Source of the DNA: Streptomyces sp. CB02959
Lineage (GTDB): Bacteria; Actinomycetota; Actinomycetes; Streptomycetales; Streptomycetaceae
Assembly (NCBI RefSeq): GCF_002803155.1
Contig: NZ_NNBP01000004.1
Span: forward strand, 310,985-374,984
Direction of reading: 5' to 3'
Length of the DNA stretch: 64,000 nt
Shown here: positions 7,229 to 16,139 of the stretch, in pieces
Layout: each line of letters begins with the position of its first letter
How positions within the stretch are numbered: position 1 is the first letter of the stretch
Program-made: the position numbers and the translations under genes
Notes under the pieces: model-generated
Told to the model about the DNA's origin: nothing
What the model saw: the letters and a program-made list of their open reading frames with translations, nothing else
The model's database searches: none

Positions 7229-9639
7229 GCGGGCGGGCGCGGCTGGCGCTGTGTGCGATGGTGGCGACGCTGTGCGCCGGGAGCGCGTTGCTGCCGCTGG
7301 TGGACCCGATCACCTGGTTCTTCCAGGCGGCCCTGATGCTGGCGCTGGTGACGGGGGTGGGTGCGCTGGGTCGGCGGGTCCCGCTGGCCCGGCCGCTGAC
7401 CGTCGGCGCACAGGCGCTGGCGGCCGTCCTGCTGCTGACCGTAGTGTTCGCCCGCGGCCAGGCGATAGCCGGGCTGCTGCCGGGTCCGGACGCCGTCACC
7501 GCCTTGGTCGACCTGGTGCGGGACGGGGTCCGGGACGTCGGCCGGTACGCCATCCCGGCTCCGGTCACGCCCGGTATCCGGCTGCTGCTGGTCGCCGGGG
7601 TGCTGCTGATCGGCCTGGTCGTGGACGCGACGGCGGTCACCTACCGCAGCGCCGCTCCCGCCGGGCTGCCGCTGCTCGCGCTGTATTCGGTGGCAGCGGG
7701 GCTGTCCCAGAGCAGCGCGGGCTGGCTGTGGTTCGTCGTGGCGGCCGCCGGCTATCTGCTGCTCCTGCTCGCCGAGGGCCGCGACCGGCTCTCCCAGTGG
7801 GGGCGGGTGTTCGGCGGCCCGGTGGCCGGTCGGCCGGGAACGGACCCGGGCGGCCGGCTGCCGATCCGCCGGGGCCGCCGGATCGGTGCGCTGGCACTGG
7901 GCATCGCACTGCTGGTGCCCGCCGTGCTGCCGTCGCTGGGCGCCGGGCTGCTCGGCCCGACCGCCGACGGCACCGGCCCGGGTGGTGGGGGCGGCACCAT
8001 CTCCGCGGTGAACCCCCTGGTCTCGCTCCAGGACAGCCTGAACCAACCGGAGGACCGCGAGGTCCTCAACTACCGCACGACCGCGGCCGACACCCGCGAG
8101 ATGTATCTGCGGATCGTCGCCCTGGACCAGTTCGACGGCACGGCCTGGAAGCCGTCCGAGCGCACGGTCACCGACGTTCCCGCGGAGTTGCCGCGGCCGC
8201 CCGGCCTCAGCTCCGACGTGTCCGTCACCCGCGTCAACACCTCCCTGTCCACCGCTCAGTGGTATGCCCAGAACTGGCTGCCGCTCCCCTATCCGGCGGC
8301 CAAGGTGGACATCCCCGGCCGCTGGCGGTTCGAGCCCGAGGGCCGCACCCTGGTCGGCGACCGCGGGCAGAACACCCACGGCCTCCAGTACCAGGTCGAG
8401 AGCCTGCAGGTGCGGCCCACCGCCCACCAGCTGGCCGCGGCCCCGCCGCCGCCCGCCGCCCTGCGGAGCGAGTACACCAAGGTCCCGGACTCCCTCCCGC
8501 CGATCGTCCGCACCACCGCCCGCCAGGTCACCCGCGGCGCCCGCACCGCGTACGACAAGGCGGTCAAGCTCCAGGACTGGTTCGCGCTCTACGGGGGCTT
8601 CAGCTACAACACCGAGGTCCGGGCGGGCAGCGGCACCGAGGCGATAGCCCGCTTCCTGGAGGACAAGGAGGGCTTCTGCGTCCACTTCTCGTTCTCCATG
8701 GCGGCGATGGCCCGCACCCTGGGCATCCCGGCCCGGGTCGCGGTCGGTTTCACCCCGGGCACCCGGCAGCCCGACGGTACGACGTCGGTGAGCCTGAAGG
8801 ACGCGCACGCCTGGCCCGAGCTGTATTTCCAGGGCGTCGGCTGGACCCGTTTCGAGCCGACCCCGAGCCGCGGCAGCGTCCCGGACTACGCCTTTCCGGA
8901 CACCTCGCAGCCGACCGGTCCGGGCGGCCCGGACCACGCGCCGGGGCCGACCGCGGTGCCCTCGACCGGGCCGTCCGCGGCCCCCTCCTGCGGCCCCGGC
9001 GAGCGGCGGGCCGGGCCGGAGTGCGCGGCCATGCCCGCGGTGCCGACTGCCGGCCCGCCGGACGGCGGCCTCTCCCCCGGGGTGCTCAGCCTCCTCGCCC
9101 TCGCCGCGCTGCTGGTCGTGGTGCTGCCCGCGGTCCCGCTGCGGTGGCGGGCCCGGGCCCGCGCCCGGCGGTTGGCGGGCGGTCCGGACGGTGCCGCCGC
9201 GGCGGACCCTCTCGCCGCCTGGCAGGAGCTGGTCGACACCGGCTGGGACTTCGGCATCCTCCCGGACGAGTCGCTGACGCCGCGCGCGGCGGTGGCCCGG
9301 ATCATTCGCGTCGGGGAACTGTCCCCCGACGCCGCCGCGGCCGCCCAGCGGGTCGCCACGGCGGTCGAGCAGGTGCTGTACGCCCCGCAGCCGGTTCCGG
9401 CGGCCGGCCTCGCCGCGGACGTCCGGCGGGTGCACACCGGTCTGCGGGACGGCGCGCCCCGCGCGCTCCGGCTTCGGGCCCGGTTCGCCCCGCGCTCCGC
9501 GGCCCGTCTGCGCTGGTCCTGGGCGGTCCGCTGGTCGGCCCTGCGGCTGCGCTGCCGGGACAGCCGCCCGGCGGCCGCGGCCCGGCGGGCGGCGGACGCA
9601 CTGCGGACGGCGGCGCGGCGGCGCGGCAGGCGGGCGTAG
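7225..9639 (+). CDS. Transglutaminase-like membrane protein (TgpA type, DUF3488/DUF4129)
   Basis: 804-residue integral membrane protein. The first 200 residues hold about six hydrophobic segments, then an extracytoplasmic region with the transglutaminase core: Cys in EGFCVHFSFSM (about 485) and His in DAHAWPELYF (about 527), followed by WTRFEPTPSRG. A Pro/Gly-rich linker, one more membrane segment (about 618-640) and a cytoplasmic DUF4129-like tail follow. ATG at 7225 is chosen because hydrophobic sequence starts at once and it overlaps the preceding stop. Third functional member of the MoxR-DUF58 operon; the substrate is unknown, and protease or transglutaminase activity are both possible in the family. 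Confidence 0.9.
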   Translation: MSGRARLALCAMVATLCAGSALLPLVDPITWFFQAALMLALVTGVGALGRRVPLARPLTVGAQALAAVLLLTVVFARGQAIAGLLPGPDAVTALVDLVRDGVRDVGRYAIPAPVTPGIRLLLVAGVLLIGLVVDATAVTYRSAAPAGLPLLALYSVAAGLSQSSAGWLWFVVAAAGYLLLLLAEGRDRLSQWGRVFGGPVAGRPGTDPGGRLPIRRGRRIGALALGIALLVPAVLPSLGAGLLGPTADGTGPGGGGGTISAVNPLVSLQDSLNQPEDREVLNYRTTAADTREMYLRIVALDQFDGTAWKPSERTVTDVPAELPRPPGLSSDVSVTRVNTSLSTAQWYAQNWLPLPYPAAKVDIPGRWRFEPEGRTLVGDRGQNTHGLQYQVESLQVRPTAHQLAAAPPPPAALRSEYTKVPDSLPPIVRTTARQVTRGARTAYDKAVKLQDWFALYGGFSYNTEVRAGSGTEAIARFLEDKEGFCVHFSFSMAAMARTLGIPARVAVGFTPGTRQPDGTTSVSLKDAHAWPELYFQGVGWTRFEPTPSRGSVPDYAFPDTSQPTGPGGPDHAPGPTAVPSTGPSAAPSCGPGERRAGPECAAMPAVPTAGPPDGGLSPGVLSLLALAALLVVVLPAVPLRWRARARARRLAGGPDGAAAADPLAAWQELVDTGWDFGILPDESLTPRAAVARIIRVGELSPDAAAAAQRVATAVEQVLYAPQPVPAAGLAADVRRVHTGLRDGAPRALRLRARFAPRSAARLRWSWAVRWSALRLRCRDSRPAAAARRAADALRTAARRRGRRA

Positions 9640-10092
9640 TCCGGCGCGGCGGACGGCCCGCCCCGGGCGCGGCGCCGGGGTCCGGTACGCCGTCGCCGGG
9701 CTCGGACGGCCCCCTCGCACTCCCGTAGGCGGCCCGCCGCCCGGCGCGTGGCACGGCTGCCCCCGTGGTGACCAGCGGAAGCGCACGTCACGGGCACGGC
9801 CCAGGCCGGACACACGCCACGGGACACGGGACACGGGAAGAGGGGAAAGCGAGGGAAGAGGGGAAAGCGAGGGAAGAGGGGCAGGCACAGGAAGAGTGGC
9901 AGGCACGAGAAGAAAAGGGTGTGGCCCCCGATCCCTCGGGGGCCACACCACGGAAGTCACATGGACGGTCCGATGCCCGCGCGTGCGCCGTTGCCGGGGC
10001 GCAGAGGCGGGCGCAGGCCGCGGACGGGCGTCAGAGACTTGGCTGGATCCGAGCCGGACCGCATGGCGGGATCCGGGCGCAGGGGCCGGTTG
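9640..10092. other. Convergent intergenic region
   Basis: 453 bp between the transglutaminase-like gene and the convergent DUF3040 gene, with no credible gene. It holds a purine-rich tandem repeat (about 9838-9890, unit GGGAAGAGGGGAAAGCGA twice plus degenerate copies) and a strong bidirectional terminator hairpin (9919-9948). Confidence 0.6.
9919..9948. terminator. Bidirectional terminator hairpin
   Basis: GTGTGGCCCCCG and its exact complement form a 12-bp stem around ATCCCT. It lies between converging genes, so it can end both transcripts; there is no clear T tract, as is common in Streptomyces. Confidence 0.75.
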
Positions 10093-10494
10093 TCAGTGAC
10101 CCTGCTGTTCGTCGCGGCGGCGCTGCCAGCGGTCCTCGATGCGGTTCATCATCGAGCGGCGCTGCCGGACCTGGCGGCGCGTCTGCGGCCCGCCCGGGGC
10201 CGCACCCCGCTCACCGGGCTTGGGGGCCTTGCGCCAGCCGGTGACGGCCAGCACGGCGCAGCCGAGCATGACGAGGAAGCCGACGACGCTGACCCACCAG
10301 ATCTGCTGCGCGACCATTCCGGCCATGAGCAGGCCGATACCCACCAGGAAGCCCGCGACCGCTTGGTAGACCCGTCGCCGGGTGTACGTACGCAGCCCGC
10401 TTCCCTCAAGCGCTGTCGCGAACTTGGGATCTTCGGCGTACAGCGCTCGCTCCATTTGCTCGAGCATGCGCTGCTCGTGCTCCGAGAGCGGCAC
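10093..10494 (-). CDS. DUF3040 family membrane protein
   Basis: 133-residue actinobacterial protein of unknown function. The N-terminus PLSEHEQRMLEQMERALYAEDPKFA is the DUF3040 signature; two membrane segments follow (about 46-62 and 66-86), then a basic tail. GTG at 10494 is the start because the signature begins there. Monocistronic; a likely -10 (TATCCT 10550-10545, minus strand) gives a leader of about 45 nt. Confidence 0.9.
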   Translation of the reverse strand: MPLSEHEQRMLEQMERALYAEDPKFATALEGSGLRTYTRRRVYQAVAGFLVGIGLLMAGMVAQQIWWVSVVGFLVMLGCAVLAVTGWRKAPKPGERGAAPGGPQTRRQVRQRRSMMNRIEDRWQRRRDEQQGH

Positions 10495-10855
10495 GGAGTC
10501 CTCCTACTCGTCGGTCGCGGGGGGCGACCGGGTGCGACCCTTTCAGGATAGGCAGGGAATCGCCCCCGTGAAACCCGCCCCTCTACGCCAATTCACCGTC
10601 CGCACCGCCGCGGCGGTGCGGTGGTGATGCTGGCTGCATTCCCCACCCGCCAGTCCGTCATGCCGGAGCGTCGTACCCCGATCATACGGGGCGAAGCGGC
10701 TGTTCGGGTGGCCTGTGGTCGACCGCACGCGGTGCCCGCGGGCGTCGCCGGGGCTGCGCCGGCGGTGCTCCCGGCCGCCGTACCGGTCCCGCCCGCGACC
10801 GAGGCCGCCCCCGGTACGCCGGTCCGGAGGTGCGGCCGCCGCGTCCGGGGCCCGG
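10495..10855. other. Intergenic region with a 22-bp palindrome
   Basis: 361 bp between two minus-strand genes. Contents: the DUF3040 promoter and a perfect palindrome at 10600-10621 (CCGCACCGCCG and its complement, no spacer) that may act as terminator of the methyltransferase transcript. Short open frames here lack ribosome sites and look spurious. Confidence 0.55.
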
Positions 10856-11611
10856 TCAGTCGCGCTCGGCCAGGACGTGGAGTTGGGTGGCGACGGAGTG
10901 GAACGCGGGCTGCTCGGCCGCGGCGGCCTCCAGCTTCAGCAGGGCGTCGACGGCTCCGGGCTCGGTGTCGACGAGGACGCCGGGGACCAGGTCGGCGAAG
11001 ACCCGTACGCCGTGCACCGCGCCGACCTGGAGGCCGGTGGCGGTGACCAGGTCGGTGAGCTGCTCGGCGGTGAACCGGCGGGGCACCGGGTCGCCCTCGC
11101 CCCAGCGGCCCGCGGGGTCGGTGAGGGCCCGGCGGGCCTCGGTGAAGTGGCCCGCCAGGGCGCGGGCGAGGACCGCCCCGCCCAGACCGGCGGCGAGCAG
11201 GCTGAGGGTGCCGGCGGGGCGCAGCGCGCCGACGGCGTTGCGCAGGCCCTCGGCGGGGTCGTCCACGTACTCCAGTACGCCGTGGCAGAGCACCGCGTCG
11301 TAGCCGCCGCGCTCGACGACCTGGAACAGGCCGTGGGCGTCGCCCTGGACCCCTCGGATGCGGTCGGCGACCCCGGCCTCGGCGGCCCGGCGCTCCAGGG
11401 CGAAGAGGGCGTTGGGGCTGGGGTCGACGACGGTGACGTGATGGCCGAGGCGGGCCACCGGGACGGCGAAGTTGCCGCTGCCGCCGCCGGTGTCGAGGAC
11501 GTCCAGGGCGTCGCGCCCGGCGGCCTTGACCCGGCGCTCCAGGGCGTCCTTGAGGACGTCCCAGACCACGGCGGTACGAAGGGAGGCGCGCGGGCGCAGC
11601 GGGTCAGACAC
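10856..11611 (-). CDS. Class I SAM-dependent methyltransferase
   Basis: 251-residue protein with a Rossmann-type methyltransferase fold. Motif I is LDVLDTGGGSGNFAVPVARL (about 36-55), the acidic end of strand 2 is VTVVDPSP, and QGDAH and VLCHGVLEYVDDP mark motifs III and IV. Methyltransferase_11-like; the substrate cannot be told. GTG at 11611 has GAGGAG in front. Related sequences sit near division genes in Streptomyces, but nothing here shows a link to division. Confidence 0.85.
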   Translation of the reverse strand: MSDPLRPRASLRTAVVWDVLKDALERRVKAAGRDALDVLDTGGGSGNFAVPVARLGHHVTVVDPSPNALFALERRAAEAGVADRIRGVQGDAHGLFQVVERGGYDAVLCHGVLEYVDDPAEGLRNAVGALRPAGTLSLLAAGLGGAVLARALAGHFTEARRALTDPAGRWGEGDPVPRRFTAEQLTDLVTATGLQVGAVHGVRVFADLVPGVLVDTEPGAVDALLKLEAAAAEQPAFHSVATQLHVLAERD

Positions 11612-11716
11612 GGTGGGTGGCTCCTCGGCGGGGCATGAACATCCAGTCGTTCACCACCCTATTCCGTAATCCGGCGGGTGCCGCGTCCGGCCCGCGCGGC
11701 GCAGCAGGTCCGGGCG

Positions 11717-12232
11717 TCAGCCGGTCTTCCCCCAGCCGGCGCCGGGGGTCCCGGCCCGCTGCGGGGGCAGCGCCGGCTGGAGCCGGAGCATCCGCTCGAC
11801 GAGGCGGAGGAACATCCCGGCGTCCCGCAGGAGGTCGTCGGCGGCGCGCCGGGTGGCCGCGCCCGCTATGCCGGCCTCGGCCCTGGCCCGGCGGTCGGCG
11901 CCGGCCGCGAACAGGGCGCTCCACTCGGAGAGTTCGGGGGCGACCTCGGGCAGCACCTCCCAGGCGCTCCGGATAGTCTTCCGACGGCGCGCGGTGGGCT
12001 CCGGCCGGCCGCGCACGGCGAGGACCGCGGCCGCGGCGCGCAGCGCGGCCAGGTGGGCGGTGGCGAACCGTTCGTTGGCGGATTCCAGGGTCTCGGCCTC
12101 GTCGAGGCCGTGCTGGGCCTTGGTGAGCAGATCGAGGGCGGCGGGCGGCGCGGCCGCCCGGCGCAGGACGGGGTGGACATCGCTCGGGGGACCGTACGCA
12201 GTCGAGCTGCCCGCGGCGGGACGAGCTGCCAT
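11717..12232 (-). CDS. SAV_6107-type HEPN domain protein
   Basis: 171-residue, mostly helical protein. The central part (about 30-145) reads as a HEPN-like helical bundle: AALDLLTKAQHGLDEAETLESANERFATAHLAALRAAAAVL, then SAWEVLPEVAPELSEWSALFAAGA. The compact R-x4-6-H motif of HEPN RNases is not evident, so ribonuclease activity is not supported. ATG at 12232 follows AGGAGG at good spacing. Divergent from the ABC/YhgE operon; no minimal nucleotidyltransferase partner is adjacent, so this does not look like a HEPN-MNT toxin pair. Function unknown. Confidence 0.75.
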   Translation of the reverse strand: MAARPAAGSSTAYGPPSDVHPVLRRAAAPPAALDLLTKAQHGLDEAETLESANERFATAHLAALRAAAAVLAVRGRPEPTARRRKTIRSAWEVLPEVAPELSEWSALFAAGADRRARAEAGIAGAATRRAADDLLRDAGMFLRLVERMLRLQPALPPQRAGTPGAGWGKTG

Positions 12233-12435
12233 GACGAACCTCCTGTCGTCGCCCGCCGGTCGAGGACCGGCGGGCCGATGCGGACCGTATGCACCCATCG
12301 TGCGGCACACCACTGACAATCGACCCTGACCTGCGGTTTCGCCGGAAAACGGACATCGGGTCGGCGGATCCGGAACGGGGTTTCGCGGATTTTCGGCGAA
12401 CCCCTTGCGGAGGGTGGGACGGATCCCTACTTTGA

Positions 12436-12449
12436 ACTGACCAGTCAGT
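12436..12449. promoter_or_regulatory. TetR-type operator before the exporter operon
   Basis: ACTGAC-CA-GTCAGT is a perfect inverted repeat of the kind bound by TetR-family repressors. It lies 16 bp before the GTG of the ABC ATPase gene, immediately before AAAGGAGG. The TetR gene at 15474 ends the same operon, so autorepression is likely. Confidence 0.75.
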
Positions 12450-12464
12450 GCAAAGGAGGGGATC

Positions 12465-13259
12465 GTGGACAGCACCCCGCACGGGGCGGCGGTCACGGCC
12501 GCGGGATTCGGGGTCAAGGGCCCCCGCGGATGGGCGTTCCGGGACCTCGACATCACGGCGGAACCCGGCGCGCTGATCGCCGTACCGGGCCCGTCGGGGT
12601 CCGGTCGCACGTGTCTGCTGCTGGCGCTCACCGGCCGGATGAAGCCCGCGGCGGGCACCGCCGAGGTCGCCGGGCTGCCGCTGCCCCAGCGTATGGCCGC
12701 GGTCCGGTCCCGCACCGCGCTCGCCCACGTGCCGGGGGTCGCCGAGCTCGATCCGGCCCTGACCGTGGGCGAGCACCTGCGTGAACGCGCCCTGCTGCAG
12801 GGCCGGTTCGGCGCCTCCCTCCGTACGCTGCTGCGCCCCCGGCGGGAACGCCGGGCGCAGGCCCGCGCCCTGGTGGACGACGCGCTGACCGCTGCCGGAC
12901 TGGACGTGGCGGCGCTGCCCAAGGGGATCCGCACCTCCGTGCGCGACCTGGAGCGGCTGGAGGCGCTGCGGCTGTCCGTGGCGCTGGCGCTGATCGGCGG
13001 CCCCCGGCTGCTGGCCGTGGACGACACCGACCTGAAGCTGTCCGACGCGGAACGCACCGCGGCCTGGGCGCTGCTGCGGGCACTGGCGGAGGCCGGCACC
13101 ACCGTGCTCGCGGTGTGCAGCGAGCCGCCGGCGGACCTCGCGGGCGTGGTCCTGGTACGCACCGGCCGCCCGGAACCGGACGCTGCCGACGCCCCCGAGG
13201 ACGGCGGGCACGACGAGGAGGGGGCGGCCGATGCGCTCGCCGAAGCTGGCCGCGCTTGA
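12465..13259 (+). CDS. Degenerate ABC transporter ATPase-like protein
   Basis: 264 residues with the ABC ATPase fold but altered catalytic motifs. Walker A reads GPSGSGRT (about 42-49), Arg replacing the essential Lys; the signature region reads VRDLERLEALRLS instead of LSGGQ; Walker B reads LLAVDDTD, Asp replacing the catalytic Glu. It probably binds nucleotide weakly, if at all, and may be a structural or regulatory partner of the YhgE/Pip protein, whose start overlaps its end by 29 bp. GTG start at 12465 has AAAGGAGG. Confidence 0.8.
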   Translation: MDSTPHGAAVTAAGFGVKGPRGWAFRDLDITAEPGALIAVPGPSGSGRTCLLLALTGRMKPAAGTAEVAGLPLPQRMAAVRSRTALAHVPGVAELDPALTVGEHLRERALLQGRFGASLRTLLRPRRERRAQARALVDDALTAAGLDVAALPKGIRTSVRDLERLEALRLSVALALIGGPRLLAVDDTDLKLSDAERTAAWALLRALAEAGTTVLAVCSEPPADLAGVVLVRTGRPEPDAADAPEDGGHDEEGAADALAEAGRA

Positions 13260-15438
13260 GCTGAAGCGGTTCGGGAGGGGGAAGCTGCCGCGCGCCGCGC
13301 TGGCCGCGCTCCTGCTGCTGCCGCTCCTGTACGGCGCGCTCTACCTGTGGTCCTTCTGGGACCCCTACGGCCGGCTGGACCGGATCCCGGTCGCGCTGGT
13401 CAACGACGACCGGGGCGCCGACGTCGGCGGGCAGCACATCGCGGCCGGCGACGGCATCGTCGCCGGGCTGCGCGACAGCCACACCTTCGACTGGCACCAG
13501 GTGGACGCCCAGGAGGCCGGCCGGGGCGTCGAGGACGGCACGTACTACCTCTCGCTGTCCATCCCGCGGGACTTCAGCCGGCGGATCGCCTCCAGCTCCG
13601 GGGCCCACCCGGAGACCGGCGCCCTGAAGGTGCGCACCAACGACGCCAACAACTACATCGTCGGGCAGATCTCCCGGACGGTCTTCTCCGAGGTGCGCGC
13701 GGCGGCCACGGCCAAGGCGTCGCGGACCTTCCTCGACAAGATCTTCGTCTCGTTCTCGACCCTGCACGGCAAGACCGAGGAGGCCGCCGACGGCGCGGAC
13801 CGGCTCAAGGACGGCATCGGGCAGGCGAAGGACGGCACCGGCAAACTGGCCGACGGCCTGGGCACCGCCAAGAACGGCAGCGCCCGGCTGGTCGACGGCC
13901 TGGGTGACCTCGACGCCGGCGCGGGCCGGCTCCACCAGGGCAGCGCCGAACTCGCCAAGGGGGCCGGCACCGCCGCCACCGGGGCACGCCAACTGGCCGA
14001 CGGCTCCGGGCAGGTGGCCCAGGGCACCCAGCAGCTCGCCGACACCGTCAACGGCGTCGTCGCCAAGGTGGGGCCGTTCGTCCGGGCGCACGGCAAGGAG
14101 ATCGGCGAGGCCGCGCAGCTGGTCGCCGACGGCGCCCAGGCGGTGCGCGACCACCTGGACAAGCTGCCCGGCGCGGCCGACACCGGCGCACGGCTCTCCC
14201 GGGGCCTGTCCGACCACCTGGACACGTACTACCGGCTGCGCTGCGGCAGCGGCGTCACCCTGGAGACCGACTGCGCCGAACTGAAGCGCATCACCGAGCA
14301 GGCGGCCGCCGCGGCGGACACCGCCGAGGAGGTCAGCGGCTACGTCCACGACCAGAAGAACCTCGACCAGCTCGGCCGGGACCTGGACACCCTGCACTCC
14401 CTGGCCCTCGAACTCGCCGCGCACGGGCCGACCCTCGGGGCCGACATGGACGCCGCGGTCCAGAAGATCAACGACCTCAACGCCGGCGCCCACAAGGTCT
14501 CCGCGGGCGCCCGCAAACTGGCCGCGGGCAACGCCCGGTTGGCCGCCGGTGCGGACCGGCTCGACGACGGGGCGGGGCAGCTGCACGACGGCACCGGCCG
14601 CGCCGCCTCCGGGATGGCCGACCTGGACGCCGGCGTCGGCCGCCTCAAGGACGGCGCGCAGACGCTGGACGGCGGGATGTTCAAGCTCTCCGACGGCTCG
14701 GCACAGCTGGCCGGCGGGCTGCACGACGGGGTGAAGCAGATCCCCGACTACGGCAAGAAGGAGCGCGACGCGCGCACCCTGGTCATGTCCGACCCGGTGC
14801 AGCTGGCGTCCGGCGCCGCCCACAAGGCGCCCAACTACGGCACCGGGTTCGCCCCGTACTTCATCCCGCTGTCCCTGTGGGTCGGCGCGATGGTGGCGTA
14901 CATGCTGATCCCGCCGCTCAACCGGAGGGCGCTGGCGATGGGCGCGTCCTCCTGGCGGGTGGCACTGTCCGGATGGCTGCCGGTGTTCGGCATCGGGGTG
15001 CTCCAGACCGCCGCGCTGATGTCCGTGCTGCACTTCGCGCTCGGCCTTCAGATGGCCCGGGCGGCCGGCACGCTCGGCTTCCTGGTCCTGGTCACGGCCT
15101 GCTTCTCGGCGATCGTGCAGTGGCTGAACGCGAAGTTCGGGCCGGCCGGCCGGATCCTCGTCCTGGCGCTGCTGATGCTCCAGCTGACGTCGGCCGGCGG
15201 CACCTATCCGGTGCAGACCAGTCCGGGCTTCTTCGAGGCCATCCACCCCTACCTGCCGATGAGTTACATCGTCGAGGGGCTGCGCCGGCTCATCACGGGC
15301 GGCGACCTGGCCCCCGTGTGGCAGGGCGGTGCGGTGCTGGCGGCGTTCACCCTCGGGGCGCTCGCGCTGACCTCCCTGGCGGCGCGCGGCCGCCAGGTGG
15401 TGCGCATGAAGGACCTCCACCCGGAGCTGAGCCTGTGA
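13231..15438 (+). CDS. YhgE/Pip-type ABC-2 membrane protein
   Basis: 735 residues. One N-terminal membrane segment (about 22-42), a long extracytoplasmic part with many short repeats of the form GAxxLxDG (for example LADGLGTAKNGSARLVDGLG) that predict an extended coiled coil, and five to six C-terminal membrane segments (about 545-720) of ABC-2 type. This matches YhgE/Pip proteins; actinobacterial relatives have been linked to export and ESX-like functions, but cargo is unknown. Its start overlaps the ATPase gene by 29 bp and its end touches the TetR gene, so the three are one unit. Confidence 0.88.
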   Translation: MRSPKLAALELKRFGRGKLPRAALAALLLLPLLYGALYLWSFWDPYGRLDRIPVALVNDDRGADVGGQHIAAGDGIVAGLRDSHTFDWHQVDAQEAGRGVEDGTYYLSLSIPRDFSRRIASSSGAHPETGALKVRTNDANNYIVGQISRTVFSEVRAAATAKASRTFLDKIFVSFSTLHGKTEEAADGADRLKDGIGQAKDGTGKLADGLGTAKNGSARLVDGLGDLDAGAGRLHQGSAELAKGAGTAATGARQLADGSGQVAQGTQQLADTVNGVVAKVGPFVRAHGKEIGEAAQLVADGAQAVRDHLDKLPGAADTGARLSRGLSDHLDTYYRLRCGSGVTLETDCAELKRITEQAAAAADTAEEVSGYVHDQKNLDQLGRDLDTLHSLALELAAHGPTLGADMDAAVQKINDLNAGAHKVSAGARKLAAGNARLAAGADRLDDGAGQLHDGTGRAASGMADLDAGVGRLKDGAQTLDGGMFKLSDGSAQLAGGLHDGVKQIPDYGKKERDARTLVMSDPVQLASGAAHKAPNYGTGFAPYFIPLSLWVGAMVAYMLIPPLNRRALAMGASSWRVALSGWLPVFGIGVLQTAALMSVLHFALGLQMARAAGTLGFLVLVTACFSAIVQWLNAKFGPAGRILVLALLMLQLTSAGGTYPVQTSPGFFEAIHPYLPMSYIVEGLRRLITGGDLAPVWQGGAVLAAFTLGALALTSLAARGRQVVRMKDLHPELSL

Positions 15439-15473
15439 GCGCGCACACAGCCTCGACCGGCACAATCGCCCCT

Positions 15474-16088
15474 ATGGACAGCTCCCACACACGCCGCGAC
15501 GCGACCCGGCGCAAGCTCTTCGAAGCCGCGGTCACGCTCATCGCCGAACAGGGCTTCTCCTCCACCACGGTGGACGAGATCGCCGAACGGGCGGGGGTCG
15601 CGAAGGGCACCGTGTACTACAACTTCGCGAGCAAGAACGTCCTCTTCGAGGAGCTGCTGCGGCACGGCATCGAGTTGCTGGCGTCCTCCCTCCAGACGGC
15701 CGCCGACGCGGTCACCGACCGGGGCGGCACCCAGGTCGACGCCCTGGACGCGATGATCCGGGCCGGCCTGGACTTCATCGCCCGCTACCCGGCCCTCACC
15801 CAGCTCTACGTCGCCGAACTGTGGCGCACCAACCGGGCCTGGCAGTCCACCCTCATGGTGGTGCGGGCGCGGGCCATCACGGTGGTGGAGAACGTGCTGC
15901 GGGAGGCCGTGGCCGGCGGGGAGCTCAGCGAGGAGATCGACATCCCGCTGACCGCCTCGGCGCTGTTCGGGATGGTCCTGGTGGCCGCCCTGGACTGGCA
16001 GTCGTACCAGCCGGACCGGTCGATCGACGACGTGCACGCGGCCCTGTCGCGGCTCCTCCAGGGGCGGGTCACCGGCCGCCCGGCCTGA
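15474..16088 (+). CDS. TetR family transcriptional regulator
   Basis: 204 residues with the TetR helix-turn-helix near the N-terminus (FSSTTVDEIAERAGVAKGTV, about 27-46, then YYNFASKNVLFEELL) and an all-helical ligand domain. ATG at 15474 is chosen: CACAAT (15461-15466) lies seven bases before it, suggesting a leaderless internal transcript. An alternative GTG at 15435 overlaps the YhgE stop (GTGA) and would add 13 residues. It probably represses the exporter operon through the palindrome at 12436-12449. Confidence 0.9.
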   Translation: MDSSHTRRDATRRKLFEAAVTLIAEQGFSSTTVDEIAERAGVAKGTVYYNFASKNVLFEELLRHGIELLASSLQTAADAVTDRGGTQVDALDAMIRAGLDFIARYPALTQLYVAELWRTNRAWQSTLMVVRARAITVVENVLREAVAGGELSEEIDIPLTASALFGMVLVAALDWQSYQPDRSIDDVHAALSRLLQGRVTGRPA

Positions 16089-16139
16089 GGGAGCGGCGGT
16101 CCGCCCCTCGCCCCCGGAGCCCGGCCCCGAACGGACATG

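Noticed and set aside
6964..9960. 998-codon open frame on the minus strand over the MoxR-operon genes
   Set aside because: Pro/Arg/Gly-rich antisense frame caused by GC-rich third codon positions of the real plus-strand genes; no family similarity.
10543..10728. 61-codon minus-strand ORF upstream of DUF3040
   Set aside because: Crosses the palindrome at 10600-10621 and the likely promoter, with no ribosome site or recognised similarity.
11717..12232. HEPN-MNT toxin-antitoxin system
   Set aside because: No nucleotidyltransferase gene is adjacent and the catalytic R-x4-6-H motif is not evident.
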